A stretch of 64,000 bases of DNA, taken from contig CALVTS010000002.1 in the NCBI GenBank assembly GCA_944363035.1, positions 21,277 through 85,276 on the forward strand, given 5' to 3'. The stretch is from an uncultured Clostridia bacterium. GTDB taxonomy: Bacteria; Bacillota; Clostridia; Christensenellales; CAG-917. Every line of letters begins with the position of its first letter. The stretch's first letter is position 1. This document shows, one piece after another, positions 31,901 through 39,008 of the stretch. The notes below the pieces were generated by a model. The model did not search any database. It saw only the letters and a list, made by a program, of their open reading frames with translations, and was not told the origin of the DNA. Both the position numbers and the translations under genes were made by a program.

Positions 31901-32086
31901 TTCGAAGTGACGGATCACATCGCGGTGGGTTATTCCGCCGAGGGCGTCGCGCTCGCCGTGCTCCGAAAGGGCGATTTCGCAAAGGACGTGCTCTGCGACA
32001 GCGTTTCGCAGGAGACGGACGGATTCGTGAAAGAGCTCAACATCAACGGAGACAAAGTCACACTCTCCGTCAAAAAGATAGGCTGA
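28976..32086 (+). CDS. ileS: isoleucine-tRNA ligase
   Basis: 1036 aa. The start at 28976 (MYKPVDTSLNFVERE) is chosen over an in-frame ATG at 28964 because GAGGA then sits 5 bases upstream. Class I signatures: PHIGH near residue 54 and KMSKHKGNV near 594 in the place of KMSKS. The editing (CP1) domain is present (TTPWTLPSN). The sequence around YDDRYIESVWWAIKQM and the KMSKH motif resemble the type 2 IleRS branch, which differs from the common IleS1. The methyltransferase gene follows one base after its stop. Confidence 0.95.
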   Translation: MYKPVDTSLNFVEREKEILAFWKENEIFEKSVEKNKGGKSFNFYDGPPTANGKPHIGHILTRVMKDIIPRYKTMKGFYVRRKAGWDTHGLPVELEVEKMLGIDGKQEIEKYGIEPFIKKCKESVWKYKHEWEIMSDRIGYWADMKDPYITYDDRYIESVWWAIKQMADKGLLYKGYKIVPYCPRCGTALSSHEVAQGYKDVEEKSIFVKFKVKGRDNTFFLAWTTTPWTLPSNVALCVNPAEDYVEIAVGEERYIMADALVGSLFKEGEYERISVKKGKDYEYTEYEPLFDYDTGAKERAYYVTCDGYVTLTDGTGVVHIAPAFGEDDSNVGKHYGLPFVQMVDGRGRFIDSAYDLKGVFAKDADKLIIERLKEEGKLFKELMFTHSYPFCWRCDTPLLYYARSSWFIKVTAVKEALLASNASVNWMPPTIGTGRMGNFLENVIDWGISRERYWGTPLPIWVCNKCGKIHVVGSREELRKLGGLDHDIELHRPYIDEVKWQCECGGEMTRTPEVLDCWFDSGSMPFAQWHYPFENKEIFEETFPADFISEAVDQTRGWFYTLLAVSTMLFGKSPFRNCIVLGHVNDKDGVKMSKHKGNVVEPFTVLDKQGADATRWYFYTSSAPWLPSRFSAENVSEAQRKFMGTLWNTYAFFVLYAEIDKFDPSEHKLSEQKLTVMDRWILSGLNTLIKTVDEGLNEYKITETARAIAAFTDDLSNWYVRRSRDRFWGSGMDADKEAAYTTLYTVLSTLSEVIAPYVPFLAENMYRNLVVPFFKDVPESVHLCDFPVADESLIDPVLEEGMKDVLSVVMLGRAARNVAGIKNRQPLRRLIYNGKKELSDDLKALVEDELNVKDVQISADSGKFISYELKPQLKTLGPKYGALLGKIRALLSEHADEIVAAVRGGGAYTADIDGREVELKEEDLLISVKSREGYSSESDGETTVALDTTLDDELIFEGAEREIVSKIQTMRKEAGFEVTDHIAVGYSAEGVALAVLRKGDFAKDVLCDSVSQETDGFVKELNINGDKVTLSVKKIG

Positions 32087-32087
32087 T

Positions 32088-32948
32088 ATGCGTATCGCGC
32101 CGGATTGGAAAGACTATTCCGTCATCGCGACGGGGGAGGGCGAAAAGCTGGAAAGATGGGGGAAGTACATCCTCCTGCGCCCCGACCCGCAGGTCATCTG
32201 GCGCGCGAAAAAGCCCCTGCGCTCATATGAGGGGATAGACGCCGTTTACGAGCGTTCCTCAACGGGCGGCGGCAGGTGGGTGTATCTGCGCCCCGTCCCG
32301 GAGGAGTTCACGGTGGGATGGAGGACGCTCCGCTTCAAGCTCAAACTCATGGGCTTCAAACACACCGGGCTTTTCCCCGAGCAGGCGGTCAACTGGGACA
32401 GGATGTCCCGACTCATATCGGAGGCGGGAAGACCTATATCCGTGCTCAACCTTTTCGGATATACGGGCGCGGCGTCGGTAGCCTGCCTTGCGGCTGGAGC
32501 GAGCGTGTGCCACGTGGACGGTGCGAAAGCCATGGTGGAACGCGCGGGAGAGAACGTCCGACTCTCGGGAGTGGACGGCGCGCATATGCGTTATATCGTG
32601 GACGACTGCTTCAAGTTCACTTCGCGGGAACTCAAAAGGGGCAGACGCTATGACGCCGTCATTCTGGACCCTCCCAGCTTCGGCAGAGGACCCAACGGGG
32701 AAAAATGGAAGATAGAGGAGGGCATAAGCGACCTCATGGAGATAGTCGCCAAGGTGCTCTCGGATCGTCCTCTCTTCGTGTGCCTCAATTCCTACACCAC
32801 GGGATTGCAGCCCGGAGTGATGTCCAACATCCTGAAACTCGCCCTTCCCGCCGACGCCGAGACGGACGCCGACGAGATAGGACTCCCCACCGAAGAGGGG
32901 CTTGTGCTCCCGCAGGGTTGCACCGCGTTCGCCACCTTTTCAAGGTGA
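32088..32948 (+). CDS. class I SAM-dependent methyltransferase (RlmI/RlmK-like)
   Basis: 286 aa. After an N-terminal region with VYERSSTGGGRW and FKHTGLFPEQAVNWD, the Rossmann motif I reads LNLFGYTGAASVACLAAGA near residue 122 and motif IV is LDPPSFGRGPNGEKW near 187. This order is typical of 23S rRNA m5C/m7G methyltransferases of the RlmI/RlmKL type, but it lacks a PUA domain, so the target base is uncertain. It starts one base after ileS, so it is probably co-transcribed. Confidence 0.85.
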   Translation: MRIAPDWKDYSVIATGEGEKLERWGKYILLRPDPQVIWRAKKPLRSYEGIDAVYERSSTGGGRWVYLRPVPEEFTVGWRTLRFKLKLMGFKHTGLFPEQAVNWDRMSRLISEAGRPISVLNLFGYTGAASVACLAAGASVCHVDGAKAMVERAGENVRLSGVDGAHMRYIVDDCFKFTSRELKRGRRYDAVILDPPSFGRGPNGEKWKIEEGISDLMEIVAKVLSDRPLFVCLNSYTTGLQPGVMSNILKLALPADAETDADEIGLPTEEGLVLPQGCTAFATFSR

Positions 32949-32969
32949 ACACGATCGCAGAAAATACAC

Positions 32970-32998
32970 TTGACAAATACAAAACGGTAAGATAAAAA
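32970..32998 (+). promoter_or_regulatory. candidate promoter of the RluA-family gene
   Basis: TTGACA, 17-nt spacer, TAAAAA, then 7 nt and the ATG at 33006. There is no Shine-Dalgarno sequence, so a leaderless message is possible; the -10 is weaker than the others in this set. Confidence 0.5.
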
Positions 32999-33005
32999 CG
33001 AAGTT

Positions 33006-33725
33006 ATGGATCACAAAGACTTGAAAATACTCTTTGAGGACAATCACTTGTTGGTGGTGGTGAAGCCCTACGGCGTTCCCGTACAGGCGGACGGATCGGG
33101 GGATCCCGATATGCTCACCATACTGAAAGGGTACCTCGTGGAGAAATATTCCAAACCGGGTGAGGCTTATCTCGGGTTGGTTCACAGGCTTGACCGTCCC
33201 ACGGGCGGGGTCATGGTGTTTGCCAAGACTTCAAAAGCCGCGTCCAGACTCTCCGAGGCGATCCGCAACGGCGAAGTGGAAAAGAGATATCTCGCCATTG
33301 TCGAGGGCGCGCCGAGGTTCAAGGCGGACAAGCTCCGCTGTTGGCTCAAAAAGTTCCCGGAACAGAACCTTGTCAAGATGGTCCCCGCGCTCACCGACGG
33401 GGCGAAGTATGCGGAGCTGGATTATAAGCAACTGGCATACGACAAGGCAAACGATGTCAGTCTTCTCCTCGTCAACCTGCTTACGGGCAGGGGACATCAG
33501 ATAAGAGTCCAGCTTGCCGCCAACGGTACGCCCATCCTCGGAGACGCGCGCTACGGTCACGGCGAAAGACTGAAACTCCCGCTATGTCTGTGGGCTGCCG
33601 AGCTCAGGTTCGCCCATCCCGTAGGAGGCAAGACAATGGATTTCAGGGTCTATCCGCCCGACACTCTCCCGTGGAAGCTCTTTGACATCGAGCAATATCT
33701 CGGGATCAACATCAAGAACGTATAG
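33006..33725 (+). CDS. RluA-family pseudouridine synthase
   Basis: 239 aa. The catalytic Asp is in HRLDRPTGGVMVFAKTSKAA near residue 62, and the family segments GRGHQIRVQLA and LCLWAAELRFAHPV follow. It lacks an N-terminal S4 RNA-binding domain, as in short RluA-type enzymes. It modifies uridines in rRNA or tRNA; the position cannot be assigned. The acyl-CoA synthetase gene follows after 12 bases. Confidence 0.88.
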   Translation: MDHKDLKILFEDNHLLVVVKPYGVPVQADGSGDPDMLTILKGYLVEKYSKPGEAYLGLVHRLDRPTGGVMVFAKTSKAASRLSEAIRNGEVEKRYLAIVEGAPRFKADKLRCWLKKFPEQNLVKMVPALTDGAKYAELDYKQLAYDKANDVSLLLVNLLTGRGHQIRVQLAANGTPILGDARYGHGERLKLPLCLWAAELRFAHPVGGKTMDFRVYPPDTLPWKLFDIEQYLGINIKNV

Positions 33726-33737
33726 TACAGGAGATTT

Positions 33738-35399
33738 ATGCAGATCATCGAAAAGACATTGGGGCAGATCATCAACGGTCTCGCCCGCGATATACCCGAA
33801 AGAACGGCGGTGGAATATACCACCCGCAGTTATCGCCGCACCTGGCGCGAATTTGACTCTGATACGGACAAAGTCGCAAAGGGGCTCATTTCCCTCGGCG
33901 TGAAGAAGGGGGACAAGGTCGCGATATGGGCGACCAACATCCCCGAGTGGCTGCTCACCCTCTTCGGAGCGGCGAAGTGCGGCGCCATCCTCGTCACAGT
34001 CAACACCAACTATAAGATATTCGAGCTGGAATATCTGCTCACCCAGTCCGACACCAAGGTGCTGGTCATGATGGGCGGGTTTAAGGACAGCAACTATGTG
34101 GACATCGTCAACGAGCTCATCCCCGGGCTCAAAAACGCTGAGGACGGCAAAGTTTCTCAGCCCTCTCTTCCCTTCCTCGAAAGGGTGATATTCGCCGACG
34201 GACACGCTCCCGAGGGCATGATGAGCTTTGAGAAACTGATGAAACTCGGAGAGAGCGTGGACGACAAAGTCCTCCGCGACAGAGAGGCGAAACTTGACTG
34301 CCACGACGTCATCAATATGCAGTACACCTCGGGCACGACGGGATTCCCCAAGGGCGTCATGCTCACGCACTACAACATCGTCAACAACGGCAACACCATC
34401 GGGGACGGCATGGCGTTCACCAACGAGGACAAACTGTGCATAGTCGTGCCTTTCTTCCATTGTTTCGGGCTCGTGCTCGCGACCATGGCGTGCATAACCC
34501 ACGGCACCACCATGGTGCCCGTGGAGGCATACAGTCCCGTGCCCGTGATGAACGCGATAAGCACGGCTAAGTGTACTGCGGTGCACGGCGTGCCCACCAT
34601 GTTCATCGCTATGCTCGAACATCACGATTTCGACAAATTCGACTTCTCCTCCCTCCGCACGGGCATAATGGCGGGTTCCCCCTGTCCCATCGAGGTGATG
34701 AAGAAGGTCGTGGACAAGATGAATATGAGGGATATCGTCATCGTATTCGGTCAGACGGAGGCTTCTCCCGGGTGCACCATGACCACCACCACCGATTCCC
34801 TCGAAAAGCGCGTCGCGACCGTCGGAAGAGCATTCCCCGGCGTGGAGTGCAAGATAGTGGACCCCGAGACCAACAAAGAAGTGCCCGTCGGCACTCCCGG
34901 CGAATTCCTCGCGCGCGGCTACAATATCATGAAAGGGTACTACAAGATGCCCGAAGCCACCAAACAAGCCATAGATGAGGACGGGTGGCTCCACACCGGC
35001 GACCTCTGCACGGTGGATGAGGAGGGATATTACAAAGTCGTGGGCAGGATAAAGGATATGATAATCCGCGGCGGCGAGAACATCTATCCCAAAGAGCTCG
35101 AGGAGTTCCTCTACACCTGCGACAAGATAAGCGACGTGCAGGTCATCGGCGTCCCCAGCAAGCAGTACGGCGAGGAGATCATGGCGTGCATCATCCTGAA
35201 AAAGGGAGAGTCCATGACCGAACAGGAGGTCAAAGACCTCGTGAAATCGCATATGGCGAGACACAAAGTGCCGAGCTACGTCCGCTTTATGGACGCGTTC
35301 CCCGTCACTGCGAGCGGCAAGATACAAAAATTCAAGCTTCGTGAGGAAGCCATCGAGATCCTGAAACTTCAGGATGCGGCAAACATCGAGACCGCATAA
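33738..35399 (+). CDS. AMP-dependent acyl-CoA synthetase
   Basis: 553 aa of the ANL superfamily, activating a carboxylic acid to acyl-AMP and then acyl-CoA. Seen: the P-loop YTSGTTGFPKGVMLTH near residue 196, a VFGQTEASP adenine-binding segment near 336, TGDLCTVDEEGYYKVVGRIKD near 418, and the catalytic Lys in ASGKIQKFKLRE at the C-terminus. The overall pattern is that of medium- or long-chain fatty acyl-CoA synthetases, but the acid is not certain. An AGGAG site precedes it. Confidence 0.88.
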   Translation: MQIIEKTLGQIINGLARDIPERTAVEYTTRSYRRTWREFDSDTDKVAKGLISLGVKKGDKVAIWATNIPEWLLTLFGAAKCGAILVTVNTNYKIFELEYLLTQSDTKVLVMMGGFKDSNYVDIVNELIPGLKNAEDGKVSQPSLPFLERVIFADGHAPEGMMSFEKLMKLGESVDDKVLRDREAKLDCHDVINMQYTSGTTGFPKGVMLTHYNIVNNGNTIGDGMAFTNEDKLCIVVPFFHCFGLVLATMACITHGTTMVPVEAYSPVPVMNAISTAKCTAVHGVPTMFIAMLEHHDFDKFDFSSLRTGIMAGSPCPIEVMKKVVDKMNMRDIVIVFGQTEASPGCTMTTTTDSLEKRVATVGRAFPGVECKIVDPETNKEVPVGTPGEFLARGYNIMKGYYKMPEATKQAIDEDGWLHTGDLCTVDEEGYYKVVGRIKDMIIRGGENIYPKELEEFLYTCDKISDVQVIGVPSKQYGEEIMACIILKKGESMTEQEVKDLVKSHMARHKVPSYVRFMDAFPVTASGKIQKFKLREEAIEILKLQDAANIETA

Positions 35400-35410
35400 A
35401 GGAGACCGTC

Positions 35411-36205
35411 ATGCTGAAACTGTGTTTTTCCACCATAGGTTGCCCCGACTGGCGCTTCGGCGACATAGTGTCCGCCGCCAAGGATCTGGGCTATTCCGCA
35501 ATAGAGATAAGAGGCATACAGGGGGAGATATACGCTCCCGCGATGAAGGAGCTCACCGAGGATTACGCCCGCAACAAAGAGCTTCTCGACCGTACGGGCA
35601 TAAGGATCGCGACACTCACCTCGGGCGCGGCGCTTGCCGATCATTCCGCAAAGGACAAGAGCGTGGACGAGGCGAAAGCCTACATCGACCTCGCCGCAAA
35701 AGTCGGCGCAGAGTTCGTGCGCGTCATGTCCACCGACAAGCCCTATTTCGACGGCGGCGACATCGAGCTGTGCAAGAAGCAGTTCGAAAAGGTGCTCCGC
35801 CATGCCGAGGGGAGCGGCGTCACCCCGCTCATGGAGACCAACGGGCTCTTTGTGGACACCGCCTTGCTTTCCCGTTTCCTCGACGAAGTGGGTGGGGGTT
35901 CCGGCGCGCTCTGGGATGTGCATCATCCCTATCGCTTCAACGACGAGAGCATTTCCGAGACCGTCGCCAATCTCGGCAGCAAGATCAAATACGTCCACTT
36001 GAAGGACAGCGTCATCGAAAAGGGCAAAGTCGCCTACCGTATGATGGGCTATGGCGACGTCCCCGTCAAAGAAGCCATCGAGACCCTCCGTTACAACGAG
36101 TACCCCGGCTACTACACCTTCGAATGGGTCAAACGCTGGGATAAAGACCTTGAAGACGCAGGGATAGTGTTTGCGCATTATGCGTATTATATGAAACGCT
36201 ACTGA
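35411..36205 (+). CDS. sugar phosphate isomerase/epimerase (xylose isomerase-like TIM barrel)
   Basis: 264 aa. LKLCFSTIGCPDW at the start, IEIRGIQGEIYAP, LMETNGLFVDTALLSRFLDEV with a metal-ligand Glu, ALWDVHHPYRF with Asp and His ligands, and IKYVHLKDS are typical of the AP_endonuc_2 TIM-barrel family. Members isomerise or epimerise sugars or inositol-like compounds; the substrate is unknown. It starts 11 bases after the acyl-CoA synthetase. A long hairpin element begins in its stop codon. Confidence 0.83.
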   Translation: MLKLCFSTIGCPDWRFGDIVSAAKDLGYSAIEIRGIQGEIYAPAMKELTEDYARNKELLDRTGIRIATLTSGAALADHSAKDKSVDEAKAYIDLAAKVGAEFVRVMSTDKPYFDGGDIELCKKQFEKVLRHAEGSGVTPLMETNGLFVDTALLSRFLDEVGGGSGALWDVHHPYRFNDESISETVANLGSKIKYVHLKDSVIEKGKVAYRMMGYGDVPVKEAIETLRYNEYPGYYTFEWVKRWDKDLEDAGIVFAHYAYYMKRY

Positions 36206-36326
36206 AACGCCGCCATTTGGCGCAGAACTTTGTCAGCGCCCATTTTTCGGCTCGTTACGTACGACCAAGTACGCGCCTCACCGAAAAAGGGGCGCTTTCG
36301 CGTTCTGCATCCAAATGGCGGCGTTT
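36205..36326. repeat. long imperfect hairpin element, form without insert
   Basis: AAACGCCGCCATTTGG pairs perfectly with CCAAATGGCGGCGTTT, then GCAGAA with TTCTGC, then AGCGCCCATTTTTCGG with CCGAAAAAGGGGCGCT (one mismatch), and the apex has GTAC-GACCAA-GTAC. Nearly the whole 122 bases fold into one rod. It starts at the last base of the upstream stop codon, as copy 1 starts within that of folD. Confidence 0.85.
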
Positions 36327-36420
36327 CAACGGGCGTTTGTATGAGGACAACTTTGAACCCCACGCACACTCATTCGGAGTGTGCTTGAATCCTACGTATA
36401 CTTGTTCGAAGACGGTCTCA

Positions 36421-36478
36421 CGCGCCGCTCAGCCAAGCGTTCACAGGCGGCGTGCCGCCTCTTGAACGCCGCGGCGCG
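36421..36478. ncRNA. three-tier stem, copy 2
   Basis: CGCGCCGC/GCGGCGCG outside, GCGTTC/GAACGC in the middle, AGGCGGC/GCCGCCT inside. Pairing equals that of copy 1 with different bases. Confidence 0.65.
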
Positions 36479-36479
36479 T

Positions 36480-36520
36480 CCGGGGCCCCCGCCGAAAGTA
36501 TTTTCGGTGGGGTAAAAATG
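36480..36520. repeat. small GC hairpin inserted in copy 2
   Basis: CCGGGG, then an 11-bp stem CCCCGCCGAAA/TTTCGGTGGGG, then TAAAAATG. Copies 1 and 3 lack it: there GGCGCGT runs straight on into ATCTGCGATCTCGC. It is related to 14444-14491. Confidence 0.65.
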
Positions 36521-36804
36521 CGACCTCGCAAGCTAGACGAATAATTAAGTAGACACGGGCTCGGTGCGCGTCGAGTCGCTCTCCTCGCCCCGCGAGCGAC
36601 GTTAAATCAATACTGGTCGCCGCTTGATTATGTGAGTGCGAGACTCAAACTTTTTTCAAGAGGTGTTTTCATAAAGGCGCAACCTGCGCCTTTATGAAAA
36701 AGTATATCCCGCATTTTAGGAGGAATGAACTCTATTCCGAGCGGGGGAGGAGTCCCGAAGGGGAGGAGGGGGTACAATATTACCATGTTAGGGAACGTAT
36801 ACCC

Positions 36805-37295
36805 CATAAACTAGCCCAAATCCGACGCACACCCATTCGGAGCGTGCTTGACTCCAACGCGCACCCATTCGGAGCGTGCCTGACTCCCACGTGAACTTAT
36901 TCGAAGATGGTCTCACGCGCCGCTCAGCCAAGCGTTCACAGGCGGCGTGCCGCCTCTTGAACGCCGCGGCGCGTATCTGCGATCTCGCAAGCTAGACGAG
37001 AAATTAAGTAGACACGGGCTCGGTGCGCGTCGAGTCGCCCTCCTCGCCCCGCGAGCGACGTTCAGTAATTACTGGTCGCCGTTTGATTATGTGAGTGCGA
37101 GATTCAAACTTTTTTCAAGAGGTGTTTTCATAAAGGCGCAGACTGCGCCTTTATGAAAAAGAAAGGCCCGCATTTTAGGAGGAGCGAACTCTATTCCGAG
37201 TGGGGGAGGAGTCCCGAAGGGGAGGAGGGGGTACAATACTTCCATGTCAGGGGGACCTTGTGCTTCATTACTTCCCATCAAGGGGACGTAACCCA
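36805..37295. repeat. structured repeat unit, copy 3
   Basis: Follows copy 2 directly but lacks the long hairpin. It has three 32-nt units (36831, 36863, 36895; arms GGAG/CTCC), the three-tier stem (36916-36973) and the conserved block with the 15-bp stem at 37125-37159 (loop AGACT). Copies 2 and 3 fill the 36206-37315 gap; no other gene is supported there. Confidence 0.85.
36916..36973. ncRNA. three-tier stem, copy 3
   Basis: Same bases as copy 2 in all three tiers, without the adjacent inserted hairpin. Confidence 0.65.
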
Positions 37296-37315
37296 ATTGA
37301 TCCACGTTGCATATC

Positions 37316-37810
37316 TCACGTACGTCTGCTTTTCGCGGTGAAATATGTATCCGCGCAGTACGCTCCGCAAGCCGCCGCGATGTAAGGATCGTCGAGGTAA
37401 AGTTCTTTGAATATCTTGTCCGTCAATCCTTCGCGGTCGAGGGCGCGGGAGAGTTCCTCGCGGGCTCTGTCGAAGCGGCGGAACGCCGTGCGCACCGAGA
37501 TGTTCTGGATCATCGCCGCCTCCTGGAAGGTCTTGTTGTCGAGAAAGCGGAGAATGAGCAGTTCGCGATATTTTTGAGGTATGGCGGCGAGCGCGTTTTC
37601 GACAGAGGAGCGCAAAAGGAAGAGCAGGTGTTTTCGCCTATTTATTTCAAGCATTTCCTCGACGAGGGAGAGGGTGGATACGCCTTTTTTGAGATGCGCG
37701 CTCATAAAAGAGCTTTTCAGGCGCATTTTGAATGCCAGATCGTATGCTTTTGCGATTTTGGGTACAGCAGAATAAGCAACAAGCACGGTGTTGCAACGGT
37801 TTTCGGTCAT
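37316..37810 (-). CDS. sigma-70 region 4-like DNA-binding protein
   Basis: 164 aa from the ATG at 37810, which has GGAGG just upstream; a longer frame to 37864 lacks one. Residues about 90-145 (PQKYRELLILRFLDNKTFQEAAMIQN, then ISVRTAFRRFDRAREELSRAL) form a sigma region 4 helix-turn-helix. The N-terminal half is helical and lacks a recognisable region 2, so it is more likely a small sigma-like regulator than a full ECF sigma factor. It sits between repeat copy 3 and ylbJ; any link with either is not shown. Confidence 0.7.
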   Translation of the reverse strand: MTENRCNTVLVAYSAVPKIAKAYDLAFKMRLKSSFMSAHLKKGVSTLSLVEEMLEINRRKHLLFLLRSSVENALAAIPQKYRELLILRFLDNKTFQEAAMIQNISVRTAFRRFDRAREELSRALDREGLTDKIFKELYLDDPYIAAACGAYCADTYFTAKSRRT

Positions 37811-37877
37811 GATTTCCTCCGAGAATTTGCGGCAAATTGCCTGATACCGAAAGAATATTTTCAACTACGTAGCATAG

Positions 37878-38861
37878 TCAATAAATTATGTCAAAAATAG
37901 TGAAATAAATTAGTGAAAACACAAAAGCGAGTATGAATGCCGCGACGCATTGCACCGCCTTGCGCCCGAGGAGGGCGGAAAGCGGTATGCCGCATTTTGA
38001 AAGGAAAGCGTGACTTTGCATTATGACCGAAAGTCCGCCGAAGGATATGACCGCACACGCTACAGCGAGCGCGAGAGGTCGGCAGGGTATCTTTGCCGCT
38101 TCCATTGTGCCTCGCGTCATCTCTATGCCTCCCGAAAGGAGGGCTTTGACGCACCCGGCCGCAGTCGGGTCGCACGATGAACTTATGCTTTCAAAGACGC
38201 CGCTCAGGGCAATGGCGTCGATGAGCATATTCCCCACCACGATATAACCGCCTACGGCGAGCATGGCAAGGGAGGAGGAGGCGATGCTCCGCGAAAGCGC
38301 GCCGTCGGCGTCTCTTTCGGCAGAGAGCATACGCACGCTGTCTCCCGTAGTTTCACGCCCTCGGAACACCAGCCCCGTGACCAGCGCGGAGGCATAATGC
38401 GCGATGAGTAGCAACGCTCCGCAAGCGGGGTCGCCGAATATCACCGACCCGACCGTTCCCAGCACGAATACGGGACCGGATGTGGAGGTGAAGGAAGCTA
38501 TCTTTTTTGCTTCCGATCTGTTTATCACTCCGTTGAGGCAGAGGTCTGCGACGGTCGCCGCGCCGATGGGGTAGCCGCTGAGAAGGGACAGGGTGAAAAC
38601 GTACGCCCCCGAGGGAGGGGAGCGGAAGAGCGCCGCTACGGGACGGGCGGCAAGTCGGGATACTGAGTTTGCCGCCCCGAGGGCGGTGAGCAGAGACGCA
38701 CAGAAAAAGAACGGGAATACCGCAGGGAGTACGGAAGTGGCGAACAGGAGAAGTCCCCGCGACGCGGAGTCAAGGAAATATGCGGGGCGGACTATCAGCA
38801 TGACCATAAACGCGCCCACGGCAAGGACGGGAAAGAGCCGTTTGAGTCTTGCACATCTCAC
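37878..38861 (-). CDS. ylbJ: sporulation integral membrane protein YlbJ-like
   Basis: About 327 aa if it starts at the GTG at 38861 (MRCARLKRLFPVL); the frame stays open to 38975, but that extension runs through the terminator of the next gene, so the shorter start is preferred. There are about eight hydrophobic helices. LSLLSGYPIGAATVADLCLNG, SFTSTSGPVFVLGTVGSVIFG and LLLIAHYASALVTGL match the YlbJ/nucleoside-recognition (gate) family required for spore formation. It supports the spore-forming lifestyle suggested by gpr. Confidence 0.82.
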   Translation of the reverse strand: MRCARLKRLFPVLAVGAFMVMLIVRPAYFLDSASRGLLLFATSVLPAVFPFFFCASLLTALGAANSVSRLAARPVAALFRSPPSGAYVFTLSLLSGYPIGAATVADLCLNGVINRSEAKKIASFTSTSGPVFVLGTVGSVIFGDPACGALLLIAHYASALVTGLVFRGRETTGDSVRMLSAERDADGALSRSIASSSLAMLAVGGYIVVGNMLIDAIALSGVFESISSSCDPTAAGCVKALLSGGIEMTRGTMEAAKIPCRPLALAVACAVISFGGLSVIMQSHAFLSKCGIPLSALLGRKAVQCVAAFILAFVFSLIYFTIFDIIY

Positions 38862-38959
38862 GAAAGAGTGTATGCACGAAGCGCGGGGCGGTATGCCAGA
38901 CAGGGGATATGACTGACGACGGCGCTGTCCGAATGAGAGCCAAACATCCCGAGAAAAAC

Positions 38960-38990
38960 AAAAGCGCACGTTCAACGTACGCTTTTTGCA
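38960..38990 (-). terminator. terminator of the GH3 gene
   Basis: Minus-strand hairpin around ACGTTGAACGT with flanks AAAAGCG/CGCTTTT (one mismatch), located 20 bases after the GH3 stop. Confidence 0.65.
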
Positions 38991-39008
38991 GTATGAACCG
39001 TTGATCCG

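Larger units (their letters stand above)
36205..36804. repeat. structured repeat unit, copy 2
   Basis: Homologous to 14386-15130 and tandem with copy 3. It has the long hairpin (36205-36326), a reduced hairpin array (about 36350-36415), the three-tier stem (36421-36478), an extra small GC hairpin inserted at 36480-36520, and the conserved block (36521-36800) with the 15-bp stem at 36666-36700. Confidence 0.85.
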
